DNA of 64,000 nt, taken from Utricularia gibba (Eukaryota > Streptophyta > Magnoliopsida > Lamiales > Lentibulariaceae). The position numbers were made by a program, and so were the translations under genes. The stretch covers positions 2,728,001 through 2,792,000 of the forward strand of contig CM007991.1 in the NCBI GenBank assembly GCA_002189035.1, given 5' to 3'. The notes under the pieces were generated by a model. That model saw nothing but the letters and a program-made list of their open reading frames with translations. It searched no databases and was not told the origin of the DNA. Each line of letters begins with the position of its first letter. The first letter of the stretch is position 1. Shown here one piece after another: positions 14,471 through 28,540 of this stretch.

Positions 14471-15419
14471 CATCCGCCTTTTGACTTCTTTTCCTCATAT
14501 TATATACCATTTCCATGACAAGCGAATTTTAATAAACATTGGAAAACATACACATTTCTTTTATTCTTCCCAGGGGTAAAAAGGTCATTTTTTCCCAAAA
14601 TGCTTCCCGTTCAGTGATGGCTACCTAGTTTTCTTTAATGTTTTAAAATAAATCAGACGTAAACTAAATTGAATTTAAATCCATCATTTTTTTAATTTCG
14701 ATTCAAATTTTTACAAAAAAATTGATTTGTAAAAAACATAAGTTAATAAACCCGATTGTAAAAAAAAAAAAAAAAATCAATCAATAATAATAATTAGACT
14801 AGAAAATGAGTTGAACTCATTTATAAATTTTATCCATTAAAGGAATACTTATAAATTCCATAATCCCTCCCCAACAGTACGGCATCTCCCGAATGTTACT
14901 AGCACAGAGCACAGAGCGCATGCAATATCCGGAATTGGAAGAGGAGACTGTGAAAGGCATGTATGTAAAATAAGGTGAACAAGGAAGCAGGCTATCAACC
15001 CAATAACTTCATTGTTTATTTATGATTGTGTATAATGGGACAGGGAAAACTTGCACAAATAATCCAAAGGGAATTTCAAGCATCACAGTGGGACCATGTC
15101 AATCCATACACACAACCACCCACATGGGTCTATGAGGCCTCATTCACTTCATTTTTTATTATTGATGCTATTTATTTATCTGGTCTATAAGAATTTTGAG
15201 TTTTATTCCAACAAAAAAAGAACTAGTTTGATATATGATACATCATGCTTGGGAATGGAAAAAGCAGGAGATATAGAAACACAGAACGATGCTCACATTG
15301 ACTTGAATCAAAATTACGGAACATCAAATAATCAAAGAAAAAGTCGATTGCAAGAAACAACATATATTTTTCACCAGGCAAGGAAGAGTTCATTACGTAC
15401 CTACCAAAATAATGCATGT
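14471..15419. other. AT-rich spacer between the two CDKA copies
   Basis: No gene is supported. It includes an A16-type tract near 14760 and an A/T-rich stretch from 14640 to 14860. The right part carries the 3' UTR of CDKA copy b and a 119-codon open frame on + (15096) that I regard as chance. Confidence 0.5.
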
Positions 15420-15429
15420 ACACTGCGCC

Positions 15430-17156
<1,727 letters not shown>

Positions 17157-17168
17157 GAGTGTAACCAC

Positions 17169-17748
17169 CTGAAGTCACAGATCAACAACCTAGAATACAT
17201 AACAAGTTGCCAGAGTAAGAACAGCACACAGATGATCAGGGCACGCGAGTGCCAGAATGGACGTTTCACAATGCAGAAACCCTTCCTTAAACCCTAAAAC
17301 AGAAAAAAAAGGGATCTAGACTAACGGCACTTCCATCATTTCCCAGCAGAGACAATACGGAACATACATTAATGCCAAATGAAGAAATAGCTCTAAGCAC
17401 AATGTGGAGAAAACATCCATAATTTCCTCAAACCGGTTGTCTTCAAAGATCAAGCAAACTGTGAAGATGTTCATACAATCGAATCCAAAGGATATCCATA
17501 AAAACAAAATGCCAAACGCACGTGAATCACTTCTTCATCGGAATCCAAATCAACCTACACCTACCATTCCTCCATCAGGCATCACAAAAACAACATAAAA
17601 AACAGTGGCCGATCATCGTCCGAGCAAAACCACGCCAAAAAAACCGTCGAGAACGCTACAAAAGTACTTACAAAAGAAGCAGACCGGATACAGCAGCAAT
17701 AGCGCATTAACGATGGAGAACGAAGAGAAGGCCGGCGGAGATACGTAC
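17169..17748 (-). other. 5' UTR intron of CDKA copy b
   Basis: A donor (TTCCG then GTACGT) and acceptor (CTTCAG) correspond in position to the leader intron of copy a, showing that the duplication included the promoter and leader. Confidence 0.6.
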
Positions 17749-18925
17749 CGGAAATGGATGCAAAATGTGAGGGAGAAGGACGGAAGGAAGATACGAGAGG
17801 GAGCCAAACGGGAAGTGTGGGGTGCGCTACTACGTGCTTTTCCCTCCCTGCAACTGATCCGTGAGTTCATATCATATCATCATATAGGGTTGCTTTCTCC
17901 AGACTCCAGAGTATTTTTTTTAAAAAAAATACTCCGAAATTCGATTATTGGATAGGGGCGTTTTGACCAACATAGACCAGTCAAGTCGCTTTCTTGCTCC
18001 CCTTCTTCCCCATTTGTCTGTCTCTTCAGTCCACAAGGCCAAAAGGCTCCGCAATCAAGCCCATGGTCTCTCCACTCAGGCCCACTCACTTCAACACCCA
18101 ACCCTCCAAGTCAACTTATCCAATTTTCTATGCATAAAATTTTCATCATTTGCACCAAACGTGTTTAAAAATATTTATATTTAATTTTAAATATTCATTT
18201 TTATTATAATATATTTAAAGTAAAATACTATTTATTCCACTCTCTTTGATAGGTGGGACCCTTCTTTTGACCACGAAAAGTTTGGTTGCCCTTTTTAAAA
18301 CAGGGGTAGGTGTCATGAGTGGGGCCCACGCTATCCCCCTTTAGAACAAAATGATTTGGATAGAAGGCAACACGACCCATTTATGAAGGAGGGTTAGTGC
18401 TCGCTCACCATAAGATAAGAAGAATGCATGATCCCTGGATGGGTAGTGCTCTCCGACCACAATGCATGCGCCGATCATCGTGCTATTTTAACCGCCACCA
18501 CCACCGGTCAGTCACCCACAAGGTATTCTTGAGTTGTAGAGACTGAGAGGAGAGCTTCTAGAAGGAGGGTTCGGTTCGGTTCGAGAGGTGGGTCCATGAA
18601 TGTGGAGCACTTTCAAAGCCGGTGGCCCACGGGCAGCCGTCTTGGACCCAGACACTCCTGCCCCGTTGACTCCAGCACCTGGACGGGCGGATGTGTTTCC
18701 ACAAAATCCAGCACCACTCATTTCGCTCACTCGCGTTGAAATCTCCTACACAGAAGAATATATTTGTTTTTAAATATATTCGAATATCATAATAAAAATT
18801 AACGTAAATGGTATTTTGTGTTTTTTCAAATTTGGAACTTGTCCTTGTCATCTTTTTGTTTTAAGGGGTGGAAAGAAACAAATTCCATGGAAGTAGTCCT
18901 CCAAGTGCTGTTGCATATCTTCCAT

Positions 18926-18934
18926 CTATAAGTA
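18926..18934 (+). promoter_or_regulatory. Candidate TATA box of the LRR receptor kinase gene
   Basis: CTATAAGTA lies about 107 bases before the ATG at 19041, a typical plant spacing for a TATA element plus a short leader. Confidence 0.45.
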
Positions 18935-18965
18935 GGTTTCCTCCCCCTGAGCAAACCTCGCGTCT

Positions 18966-18990
18966 GGTGTGGTGTGGTGTGGTGTGGTGT
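18966..18990. repeat. (GGTGT)5 microsatellite
   Basis: Five perfect copies of GGTGT lie within the presumed 5' leader of the LRR kinase gene. Confidence 0.9.
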
Positions 18991-19040
18991 TCCCCTGCCA
19001 GCAACCAACATCTCAACTGCAAGCAACCACGGCGGGACGA

Positions 19041-22000
19041 ATGACTGGACCATCCTTTCTCTTGCCACTCTACAAAATTCTGTTCCTCGTGCTTACACTC
19101 TTACCCCTACGCTCGTCGGTGTATTCACAATTCACATCTGGTGAAGGGGCCGTCCTGCTGAACCTTAAGCGAGCTTGGGGCGACCCGCGGTGCTTAATTC
19201 ATGGAACCTGTCCACGGCGCCGTGCGGCTGGCCGGAGATTCACTGCTCCGGGGATGGTCGTGTCACTGGAGTAAACATCAGCAACTATAATATCACCGGA
19301 GTGATTCCGGATTCCATCTCTACCCTCGGGAGTTTGACTTTTCTCGATCTGTCATACAATTATTTCACCGGAAACTTTCCCACGGCCATCTTGAACTGCT
19401 CTAGTCTTCAGCACCTGGATTTGTCCCAGAATATGTTTGTGGGAAGTATTCCTTGGGACGTCGATCGGCTGACATCACTTCAATATCTCAATCTGGCGGC
19501 AAATAACTTCACCGGTGTTGTTCCTGCGACGATCGGGAATTTAACTCAGCTGAGAAGCTTGTCTCTGTACATGAACCTGTTGGATGGAAGCTACCCAATG
19601 CAGATTTCGTACTTGGAAAATCTTGAAGAACTGGAGATGGCGTACAATAACTTTTTACCGGCCCCCATACCGCAGGAACTTGGTAGGTTGACAAAGCTAT
19701 CTTACCTTTGGATGGCTAAAGCGAACGTGAACGGTGAAATGCCGCTGAGCTTCGGGAATTTGTCAAACCTGGTTCACCTGGATCTATCTTCCAATCATAT
19801 GAGTGGGAATATTCCAGATGGGCTCTTCTTATTGAAGAATCTGAGTAAACTTTATCTGTACAAGAATCAATTCTCCGGCTCAATCCCTCAGGTCATTGAT
19901 GCACTGAAGTTGGTGGAACTTGATCTTTCCATGAACAACCTGACAGGCGAAATCCCAGAAGATTTTGGTAAGCTGCTTTACTTGGAGACTTTGAATCTGT
20001 TTTACAACAACCTTTCAGGACAAGTACCTCCAAGCATCGGCCTTGGACACCGTCTCAGGGAATTCAGAGTCTTTAAGAACAGCTTGAGTGGACCTATGCC
20101 CCTGAAATGGGCAGTCATTCGAAGCTGGAAGCTTTTGAAGTTTCCGACAATTATTTCAATGGGACCTTGCCTGCTCATATGTGCTCTGGGGGGAGTTTAC
20201 TTGGTGTAGTTGCTTTCAACAACAATTTAACAGGAGAGATCCCAGAATCCCTGGGTAACTGTCAGAGTCTGAGAGTCTTGGAGATCTATGGCAACAACGT
20301 TACAGGGGAAGTTCCATCAAGCATTTGGTCCTTGCCAAACCTGACCTATCTGATGCTGAGTGATAACTCATTAACCGGCGAGCTTCCACCCCGGCTATCC
20401 TGGAGCCTGACCCGTTTGGAGATTAGCAACAACAAGTTCTCCGGTGGCATCCCGGTGGAATGTTCTTCTTGGACAAGTTTAGTAGTGTTTCTAGCAAGCA
20501 ACAACATGCTATCAGGTCCGATCCCACCTGAGTTAACTAGTCTGAGTCATCTGACTTCTCTCAGACTTGATGGGAATTCACTTTCTGGTGAATTGCCAGA
20601 TAAAATCATGTCATGGAAGTCCCTTACAACCTTGAATCTCGCCAGGAATGAATTATCTGGACAAATCCCACCATATTTCAGTTCCTTGCCGGGCCTTCTT
20701 GAGCTTGATTTGTCCCAAAACAAATTCTCAGGTCCAATAGCACCTGCATTAGGACAGTTAAAGCTTACTTCTCTGAACCTTTCTTCAAATGACCTCACGG
20801 GGAGAATACCAGATGGGTTTGATAACATGGCCTATGCAAACAGTTTCTCCAACAACTCCCATCTATGTGCTGCAACCAATGCTATTCCCGGAATTCCCAT
20901 ATGTAACCAGATAAAATTCGCAGGGACAAAGAAAGTGTCACACGTAGTTTTAGCAGTAGTTCTTGTTATGGCAGTGTTGCTCATCATCTCTTGCATTCTG
21001 ACAGCCAGAAATATGATCAGAGACTTGAGGACAAAGAAGGTTACCAGTGATCTGGACACATGGAAACTGACATCCTTTCAGAGACTTGATTTGGCCGGCG
21101 TTGACATTCTATCGAAGTTGTCAGAAGCTAACATGATTGGCTATGGCGGTTCCGGAAAAGTATACAAAATCCAAGTTGATCAGATGGGGCAGTTCGTTGC
21201 AGTGAAGAAGATGGGGAGCGATAAAAAGAAGGATCCTGTACTTGAGAAAGAATTTCTGGCTGAAATTGAAATACTTGGTTCACTTCGCCATTCTAATATA
21301 GTGAAGCTCTTATGCTGCATTTCCAGCATAGAGTGCAAGCTTCTTGTGTACGAGTATTTGGAGAACCAGAGTCTTGACAAATGGCTACATGGGAAGAAGA
21401 AGAAGAAGAAAACAGCAACAGTTGCTACTAGTTCTGCTTCGATCTTTGATTTCTCCTTAGACTGGCCAGCGAGGCTGAGAATCGCCATAGGAGCAGCACA
21501 CGGCCTGTGCTATATGCATCATGACTGCAATCCTCCAATTATTCATCGTGACGTGAAATCCAGCAACATTTTACTGGACTCTGATTTCAGTGCTAAAATT
21601 GCAGATTTTGGCCTTGCAAAGACCCTGATCGGAAATGGAAAAGCCCAGGCTCACTCAATGTCAACAGTTGCTGGTTCCTATGGCTACATCGCCCCTGGTA
21701 AGATTTTGCTGCTTGATTTTCCTGACACAAATGAAATATCTCGCATCAAAGAACCAGCTCCTCATTTTCCTGTTCATATCCATCTAATATCACCGGAAAC
21801 TTGTCAAACAACCTGGATGATTGCTGCAGAGTACGCCTATACAATGAAGGTGAACGAGAAAACTGATGTATACAGCTTTGGAGTTGTGCTACTGGAACTG
21901 GCAACAGGAAGAGAAGCCAACTGCATGGAGAAGCAACTGACCCTTGTACAATGGGCGTGGAACCACTACATGCAAGAACATCCAATCAGTGAAGCATTAG

Positions 22001-22254
22001 ATGATGAGATTAAACAATCTCTCTATGTGGATGAGATGACAACTGTTTTCAAACTGGGGCTCATGTGCACAAGCACATCCCCGGCAAGCAGGCCCTCAAT
22101 GAAGGAGGTGGTGCATATTCTTCAACCATGCAAAAATGCCGAGGAGAAGGAGAATGCAAGGAGAGAAAGTGCCTCTGTTCCTCTTCTTCGAGGCGAAATG
22201 AGTAGCTCCATGGAACTTATGAATCAAAGCCAGAACACGATCGATCTAGTATAA
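19041..22254 (+). CDS. LRR receptor-like kinase (subfamily XI, At5g25930/HSL1-like), two apparent frameshifts
   Basis: A plasma-membrane receptor kinase, probably for a peptide ligand. It has a signal peptide from the ATG at 19041 (MTGPSFLLPLYKILFLVLTL), an LRR N-cap, about 20 plant-type LRRs with the LSGxIP pattern, a transmembrane segment (VVLAVVLVMAVLLIISCIL), and an RD kinase with [27 protein letters not shown] and DFGLAK. One intron (21698-21829) sits at the family position between YIAP and EYAYT. Reading breaks at two C-runs (19184-19186 and 20099-20102). One extra base at each restores the protein, and with the intron removed the total is then an exact multiple of three (1027 residues). 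A run of lysines (six after HG) in the kinase insert is unusual. The breaks may be assembly errors or true mutations; I favour error. Confidence 0.85.
21698..21829 (+). other. In-frame, stop-free intron of the LRR kinase
   Basis: GTAAGA donor and CTGCAG acceptor bound 132 bases (44 codons) without a stop, so retention would insert 44 residues between the DFG and APE motifs of the kinase. The position matches the single conserved intron of this receptor family. Confidence 0.85.
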
Positions 22255-24230
22255 AGGTTTGATATAAAATTTTGCCAACTGTAGTTCCGATCCATCATGT
22301 ATTAGTATGAGGGGGTCTTTCGAATCCGTGGTATCCTCCAATGCCATGTCTTTGTACAAAAGGCTGAGAGTCCGGCGAATCTTGTCATCAACAAACAACT
22401 CACCCGCCACAAACTCTTGGAGCATACCATTCATCTCAATCCAACTACATCCTGGTGTCTTAGAGACACCCTTGTGCTTCATCAACACCCGCATTCTTGC
22501 ACAATCTTCCCACCTCCTCATGTCGGCATAGAGTTTTGATGATATAATGTAGTTTCCGGAATTTGATGGCTCTAGTTCAAGAAGCAGTTTACTTGCCTTT
22601 TCACCAATTTCAACATTTTTCAACTTCTGGCAAGCACTTAGCAAAGACCCTAAAAGAATCTCATCTGGCTTTTGAGGCATCCTTTGAATGAAGTCCCAAG
22701 CTTCATTCAACAAACCGGCACGACACAGAAGATCAACCATACAAGAAAAGTGTTCCACTTTTGGAGACAAACCAAAAGATGAACTCATTTGATTGAATAT
22801 TTCACGTCCTTTATCAACTAAACCACCATGAACACAAGCTGAAAGCACTCCAATGAACGTGATATCATCCGGGATTATGTGTTTTTCCTTGTCTAACATG
22901 CGTTGAAAGAGGGCCAGTGCTTCTTCTGCTCGTCCATGAACAGCATGCGCTGTGACCATCGTGTTCCAGGACACTTGATTTCTTTCAGGCATATCCTGAA
23001 ATACTCTATACGCGCTTTCCAAATTTCCACACTTGGAATACATATCAACTAAAGCTGTAGCAACATAGATATTCTGTTGGATACCTCTTCTAGTAGCATA
23101 ATCATCAATCCACTGTCCCTTATCCAGAGCACCTAATGAAGCACACGCTGACAGAACAGCAATCAACGTGATTTCGTTAGGCTCTAGTCCACTTTCCATC
23201 ATGGTATCAAACAACATGACGACTTCTTCTGATTGGCCATTCTGCGCATATCTGTTTCAATTAACCATTTCATACAGCAAGAAATTAGTAGATGCAATAA
23301 GGGATTTTTCAACAGAAAAATTCACATTTACCCAGAAATCATGGCATTCCAAGAGACGATGTCCTTGTTGCTCATGCGATTGAAGACTCTCCTCCCTGAT
23401 TCCAATTCTCCACATTTCCCGTACATGTTGATCAAAGCAGAGCCGATGAAGGAGTTCACTTCCATAGATGTATTCTTTACATGCTCCTCTATCTGCTTAC
23501 CCAGACTCAAGTCCCCCAAATTCCCACATGCAGCAAGGACACTCACAAGAGTCATCTCGTTGGGGATGAATCCTTCCTCCTTCATTCTCCAAAACAATTC
23601 CACAGCATCACCCGCAAAACCCAGCTGCGAATACCCCGAGATTATGGAGTTCCATGAAACCAAATCTCTCACAGACATTTCATCGAACGTCTTCCTCGCA
23701 CACCTCATCTGCCGACACCGCGCATACATTGTGATCAAAGAATGCGCCACGTGAAAATCCAGCAGCAGCCCGAGTTTGAGAGCCTCGGAATGGACTGTCC
23801 TCCCCATCCCGAATTCCGAAAGACTCCCACAAGCCATGAACACAAACGGGAATGTAAAATTATCTGGTCTCACGTCTTGATTCCTCATCTCAGCGAAAAG
23901 CTGTACTGCAAGGTCAAATCTTTTCCATGTCGTAGCAAAACCCCTTATCATTACATTGAACGCGTAGCTATTCGCCGGCACTGTGCTGAAGAAGCGAGTT
24001 GCGTATCCGAAATCCTTCAGTTCAATGATTCTAGAAAGAAGGTGATTCAACAAGGGCAACTGGATGGAGTTGACGACCACTTGGGTGTGAACTTGCTCCA
24101 AGGATTCGACTGATTTGCAGCGCTTCAAGACGAACAAAAGCTTCTCAACGTGACTCTGTTGCTGCCGAAAGCCCCCGGCAACGCACCCCCGGCAGACCAT
24201 CTGCTCATCGTCACCCGGTCTACCAAACAT
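22246..24230 (-). CDS. Pentatricopeptide repeat protein, PLS class with E-type C terminus (2 exons)
   Basis: An organelle RNA-binding protein, probably a C-to-U editing factor. Exon 1 is 24230-23332 and exon 2 is 23251-22246. The join (ISG then YAQNG) keeps frame and gives 634 residues. Seen: a leader with QVHTQVVVNSIQLPLLNHLLSR, then tandem PLS motifs with repeated VSWN, LISMYAKCG-like and P-N-E-x-T-L-V-S-V-L blocks, and the E domain GCSWIEMNGMLQEFV near the end. No DYW deaminase domain follows, so it would need a partner for catalysis. The ATG at 24230 is used; the earlier in-frame TTG is not a plant start. Its stop overlaps the end of the LRR kinase CDS. Confidence 0.9.
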
Positions 24231-24559
24231 CAACAGACCTGGAAGTTGGCATATTTACGCCGCCCAGAGCGTCCGAGGCCCACCTTCCAAAAGAAGCTTG
24301 CGATTATAAACACGTGGATTTGATGACAAATCCCGTCGTTAATTGCAGCTTAATCCTCCCTGCATACGAACTGCAACAAAATTACCATCATACCGTCCCG
24401 TACTACTTGAAAGGTCCGGCTAAGTTCAGACTAACAATAATGACGGAAAACAAAATGCAACGCGCAGGAACACGACGATGTTTGCTGTTAGGTTCAGCCC
24501 AACAAAGGAACGCATCGAAATAGACTTAGATTTGCAACACACCCACCCGCCTCGGTTCA

Positions 24560-27500
24560 TCAGCTTGGAGGAGAGGATTTGGCGCTGGCGGGTGCAGACG
24601 GGGGCCTAGAGGTCTGGGGAGGTGGAGTTGCGGTAGGGCCACCATGCCCATTTCCACCAGCAGCGGAGGCATCAGAGGGGTAGGCCGGCGTCTGTGAATA
24701 ACCGCCACCATAAGCATACTGGGGAGGAGGATGCTGACCGTACGCGGGCGGACCGGGGTAACCTTGTTGGGATGATGGATAACCGGACGACGGAGGAGGA
24801 GCCCATTGTGCATTGGGGTCAGTCTGCTGCTGCTGCTGCGCTGGAGGAACCTGAGATTGGGGATAGCTTCCTTGAGAGTAGCCACTTGGGGCGGAAGGGG
24901 ATTGCTGTGACTGGCCATATGGAGGCTGCTGAGTGCCTGGTGGTTTCTGAGCTTGAGGTGGTCCGTAATTCCCGTAACCACCAGGGGGTTGTGTTCCATA
25001 GCCACCTTGTGAGGTCGGGGGTGGGCCGTAGCCAGGCTGACCAGAAGTTTGAGCTGGATAATTAAGATTGCTTCCTCCAGCACTATACGGCTGTCCAGGA
25101 GCAGCTGCCGGATTGGTTTCACCCTGTGCTCCATAAGAAGCATTTGCATCAGATGATTGGTTGGACGGGCCACCATAAGAGTACTGCTGCTCATATCCAG
25201 ATCCGGAGTTTGGTGCACCATAATTTGGCTGAGTAGAACCATAGCCATAACTGTCCTGACCATGGCCATGTCCTTGACCATACGCAGGTACTTGACCATA
25301 ATTATATCCAGAACCGTCCGTCGACACTCCAGGGCCTCCATGAGTTGGGGGTGGGGGTGGAGGCGGCGGCTGACTGTAATAATCATAACCACCATGGGGT
25401 GCCTGTTGATTGTGAGTAGACGACTGGTCCCAGCCCGTGGAATACCCACCAGAGTTCGGAGGGGTATAGCCAGAGTACGGAGGCTGATTCATGTTGTATT
25501 GGGGAGGTGGCCCAGAGTACGGTCCAGGCTGCACATAGCCGTAGCCAGGCTGAGGCATTGGTGGGCCAGGCTGCCCCCAATTTGGTGGGGGACGAGCTTG
25601 ATAGCCCTGCTGAGAATAGCCACCAGCCATTGAAGAATTTCTACCACGGTTCTGCACAAAAGCCTTGTCAAATATCAACCAAGGATATAGATAAATAAGC
25701 ACAAAGTACACAAACCAAATTTTGAAGCACAACAGTATAAGGACGTCACAGCCAATTAAAATGAGAAGAGTGATGCAAGATAAGCCCTAGGAATATCCTT
25801 GGAGTGTCAAGTATCACAACAGTTTCATCGAGACAAAGGTTAAATGCCCACATACCGTTTAGATTTCTGCAGACGTCCCATCGTCTTCCTACTCGAAGTG
25901 GGCACAAAAGAAAAGGCAAAGGACAACACTACGACGATAAAAATAACTAAAGGTTTATCGAAAGATAAACAGGCCTAATTTCAACAGCAAGATTCTAAGT
26001 GCATATTAGACAATTGTATGTTAGTTCTTCCATTTGAGTTAGTTCTCCCACGCACAATCATCCAAATCAGTCATTAGACCAGTAGCAGATATAAGAACCA
26101 TGACATCTAGAATAAAGAATTAAAATATATGCCATTAGAGAAAATATTTCTTAACAAGCTATTAGAAAGTTGTACAGCAACCAGAAAGCAAGAGCACCAG
26201 GAGCTAGATATCTCCATCCAGAGAGCTGTTTTGTATTGTGTTTCAAGAGATCTGCAAACTTTTATAATAACAATGGGAAAAGACACAAGGGCACTGTTCT
26301 TTATGTACTAGAGACGGCAGAAAGGATAATGCAGCTTAACAACGTCCTTGATAAAGAGTAGGAGAAAAGCAGAATAACAATAAAGGTGAAAGGCATGTAA
26401 GCATACAAAAAAAGAGGTTGGTAACAATTATTACACAATTTAAACACGAAAAACGGATCTATTGAAAAGCATCCGCTAAGAAGTGATTTGCAAACCTCAC
26501 TAATCACTTCCTCAACCAACTGTTTGGCAGCTTCAATTTGTTCGGGGGTTCCATCAATTTGAACAGTCCTTTCCCTTGACATGTCACCCGGTGGCAAATG
26601 CAGAGGTATCACCTGTATCAAGATAAGATACAGAATCAGATTGTTCTAAACTTGAAAATACATTAATACTCTGGAAATTCGTTGGAATTCAAGTTTTCAA
26701 GGTGCCAATGCACAAATTTTTCGAACAGAACAACCACGTGGTTTTGAATTCTCAGTATAACCAAATCAAACGAAACAAAATCAGAAAAACGGCGGGTTAA
26801 GCAGAAGACCTGAATGCGAGCCCCAGTTGATGCTTGCATATTTTTAATGGTTTCACCACCCTTACCAATAACAAGCCCAACCTGAAAATACAAAGAATTT
26901 GATTAAAGGAAAAGTGCTAATGAACGAATTCGGGTAAGAATGCATAGATAAAAACAACCATCACCTTGTTATTGGGAATCTTCATTACAAACTGATCGGA
27001 TCCAGAAGGTGGGCCAGCTGTTCGACGAGAACCTACAGCAGATGCACCTGCTTCAGCCTGTGCCAAGTGAAGAAAAATCAACAGATGGAATTGAACTATC
27101 GAAAAGTTTGCTTTGACAACAAAAGGCACGAAAGTGGTAATATCAGGAAATATGCAAGCTAGAAAAAGCCTCTCCCCAGAACAAAATAAGCAGGAGTAAT
27201 TTCCTTGCTGGACAAAAAAATAGGTACCTCCGAGAGAACATCATTGATCAGCTGCTCAGCCTTGGAAATTTGATCTGGAGTACCCATGAGCTCAACATCT
27301 CTGGTAACAGAATTAGGGTCCGCATCCATATCCCGGGTCACCTGAATCTTGGCACCTGATTGAAGCTGAAGATACTTGATTGTTTCCCCGCCTTTGCCTA
27401 TGATCACTCCCACCTTGCCATTCGGTATCTCAATCTTCTTACTTGATGCTGAGTAACTGGTGAATGCTGGTTGTGGGGGGCCACCACTGCTAAATCCTGA

Positions 27501-28089
27501 TGTCCTATGGTTTCCTGGAACCGCGTTGCAATAAGAAAAAAAAGGCAAGTAGCCAATAAGGTTCGCAAACGATTGGCTAAGGTAACATAACAATCAGTTA
27601 AACACAAAGCTTTGAAGAAAAATAGTTTTTAAATGCACCAAAAACTGTAAAAGAGCAATAGAGTTACAAAACCTAGCACAGCAACGAATACCTAAACACA
27701 ACAACGAATTCACCTAGCCCCTTACAGTCAATTATTGACGAGTAAGCACCGAGGTGAGTACCGCGGTAAGGCACAAATATAACGTTTAGTTTCTCGATGA
27801 AGCCCAGAAAAAATCCCTTACCGTAGTCATTCGAATCGAATCCTCCATCGGTATTTCCATTTTCAGTCCGAGGCCTTTTCGATGGATCTACGCTATTCAG
27901 AAGTCTTGCCGCGATTTCCTGCGCTTTTCGCTTCGCCAACTCAAACTCGTTCAAGGGTGGAGGAACACTGGTATAGGAAGGCGGCGATGAGAAACCCTTG
28001 GCCATCCCAGGAGCGGGAGACGAGGAATCTTCCGCCTTGCGTTTATTGGATTCGCCGCCGGCGTATGAGTACGCCCCCTGTTCCGCCAT
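24560..28089 (-). CDS. KH-domain RNA-binding protein with Pro/Gly/Tyr/Gln-rich tail (FUBP/KSRP-like, 6 exons)
   Basis: A nucleic-acid-binding protein of the far-upstream-element-binding/KSRP type. Exons: 28089-27822, 27514-27228, 27057-26965, 26881-26810, 26612-26496, 25651-24560. Phases close to 642 residues. Seen: an N-terminal basic segment (ELAKRKAQEIAARLL), KH1 with IGKGGETIKYLQ in exon 2, and KH2 split over exons 3-5 with a second IGKGGETIKNMQ. The GxxG loop (GKGG) is intact in both. The last 364 residues form one large exon rich in PPP, YG, QQQ and GY motifs, a low-complexity tail of the kind that drives condensate formation. Arabidopsis At4g10070 and At1g33680 have this layout. Long open frames on the opposite strand of the last exon are composition artefacts. 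Confidence 0.9.
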
Positions 28090-28450
28090 CGCTCCTTCGA
28101 CTGAATTCTGAGAGCACTCGTGAGAAACCCTAGATTGAAAATGGACCCCTTTAAAGCACACAAGGTTTTAGTTTTCACAACAAAAAAAAGTGATGATAAT
28201 GTATTTATACCTACTTCAAAACACGCACCCACACACAAAACTAGGTGGGATTAATTGTTACTTGGGCCGCCCATTTAATATTAAATTTAGAAAAAAAGAT
28301 TAGTTTTTACAAGCTCTGTCTTCCGTACAGAAATGGCAGTGAAGGCAAGCTTTATTGACTTAAGAACCCAAGTAATTTGCATAATGCACACACACCGACT
28401 GAACTGATTCCCTTCCTCAGTCAGCCAAGTGAATAAGAATAGAGCAGGCA

Positions 28451-28475
28451 GGCCAGGCCAGGCCAGGCCAGGCCA
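28451..28475. repeat. (GGCCA)5 microsatellite
   Basis: Five perfect GGCCA copies lie between the KH gene promoter and the 3' end of the glycine dehydrogenase gene. Confidence 0.9.
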
Positions 28476-28540
28476 ATACACAGATCTGTTCATGCAGTCG
28501 CCTTCCATGCACCACCAATGGCTGAGGAGCTTGGAGAACT

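Larger units (their letters stand above)
18011..19040. other. Intergenic region and LRR kinase promoter
   Basis: No gene is supported between the CDKA copy b promoter and the LRR receptor kinase. It includes an A/T-rich stretch around 18140-18240, a candidate TATA box and a GGTGT microsatellite, both listed separately. Confidence 0.5.

Noticed and set aside
24526-25633. Long open frames on both strands opposite or out of frame with the KH gene tail
   Set aside because: They arise from the biased Pro/Gly/Gln codon composition of the real exon and have no domain character.
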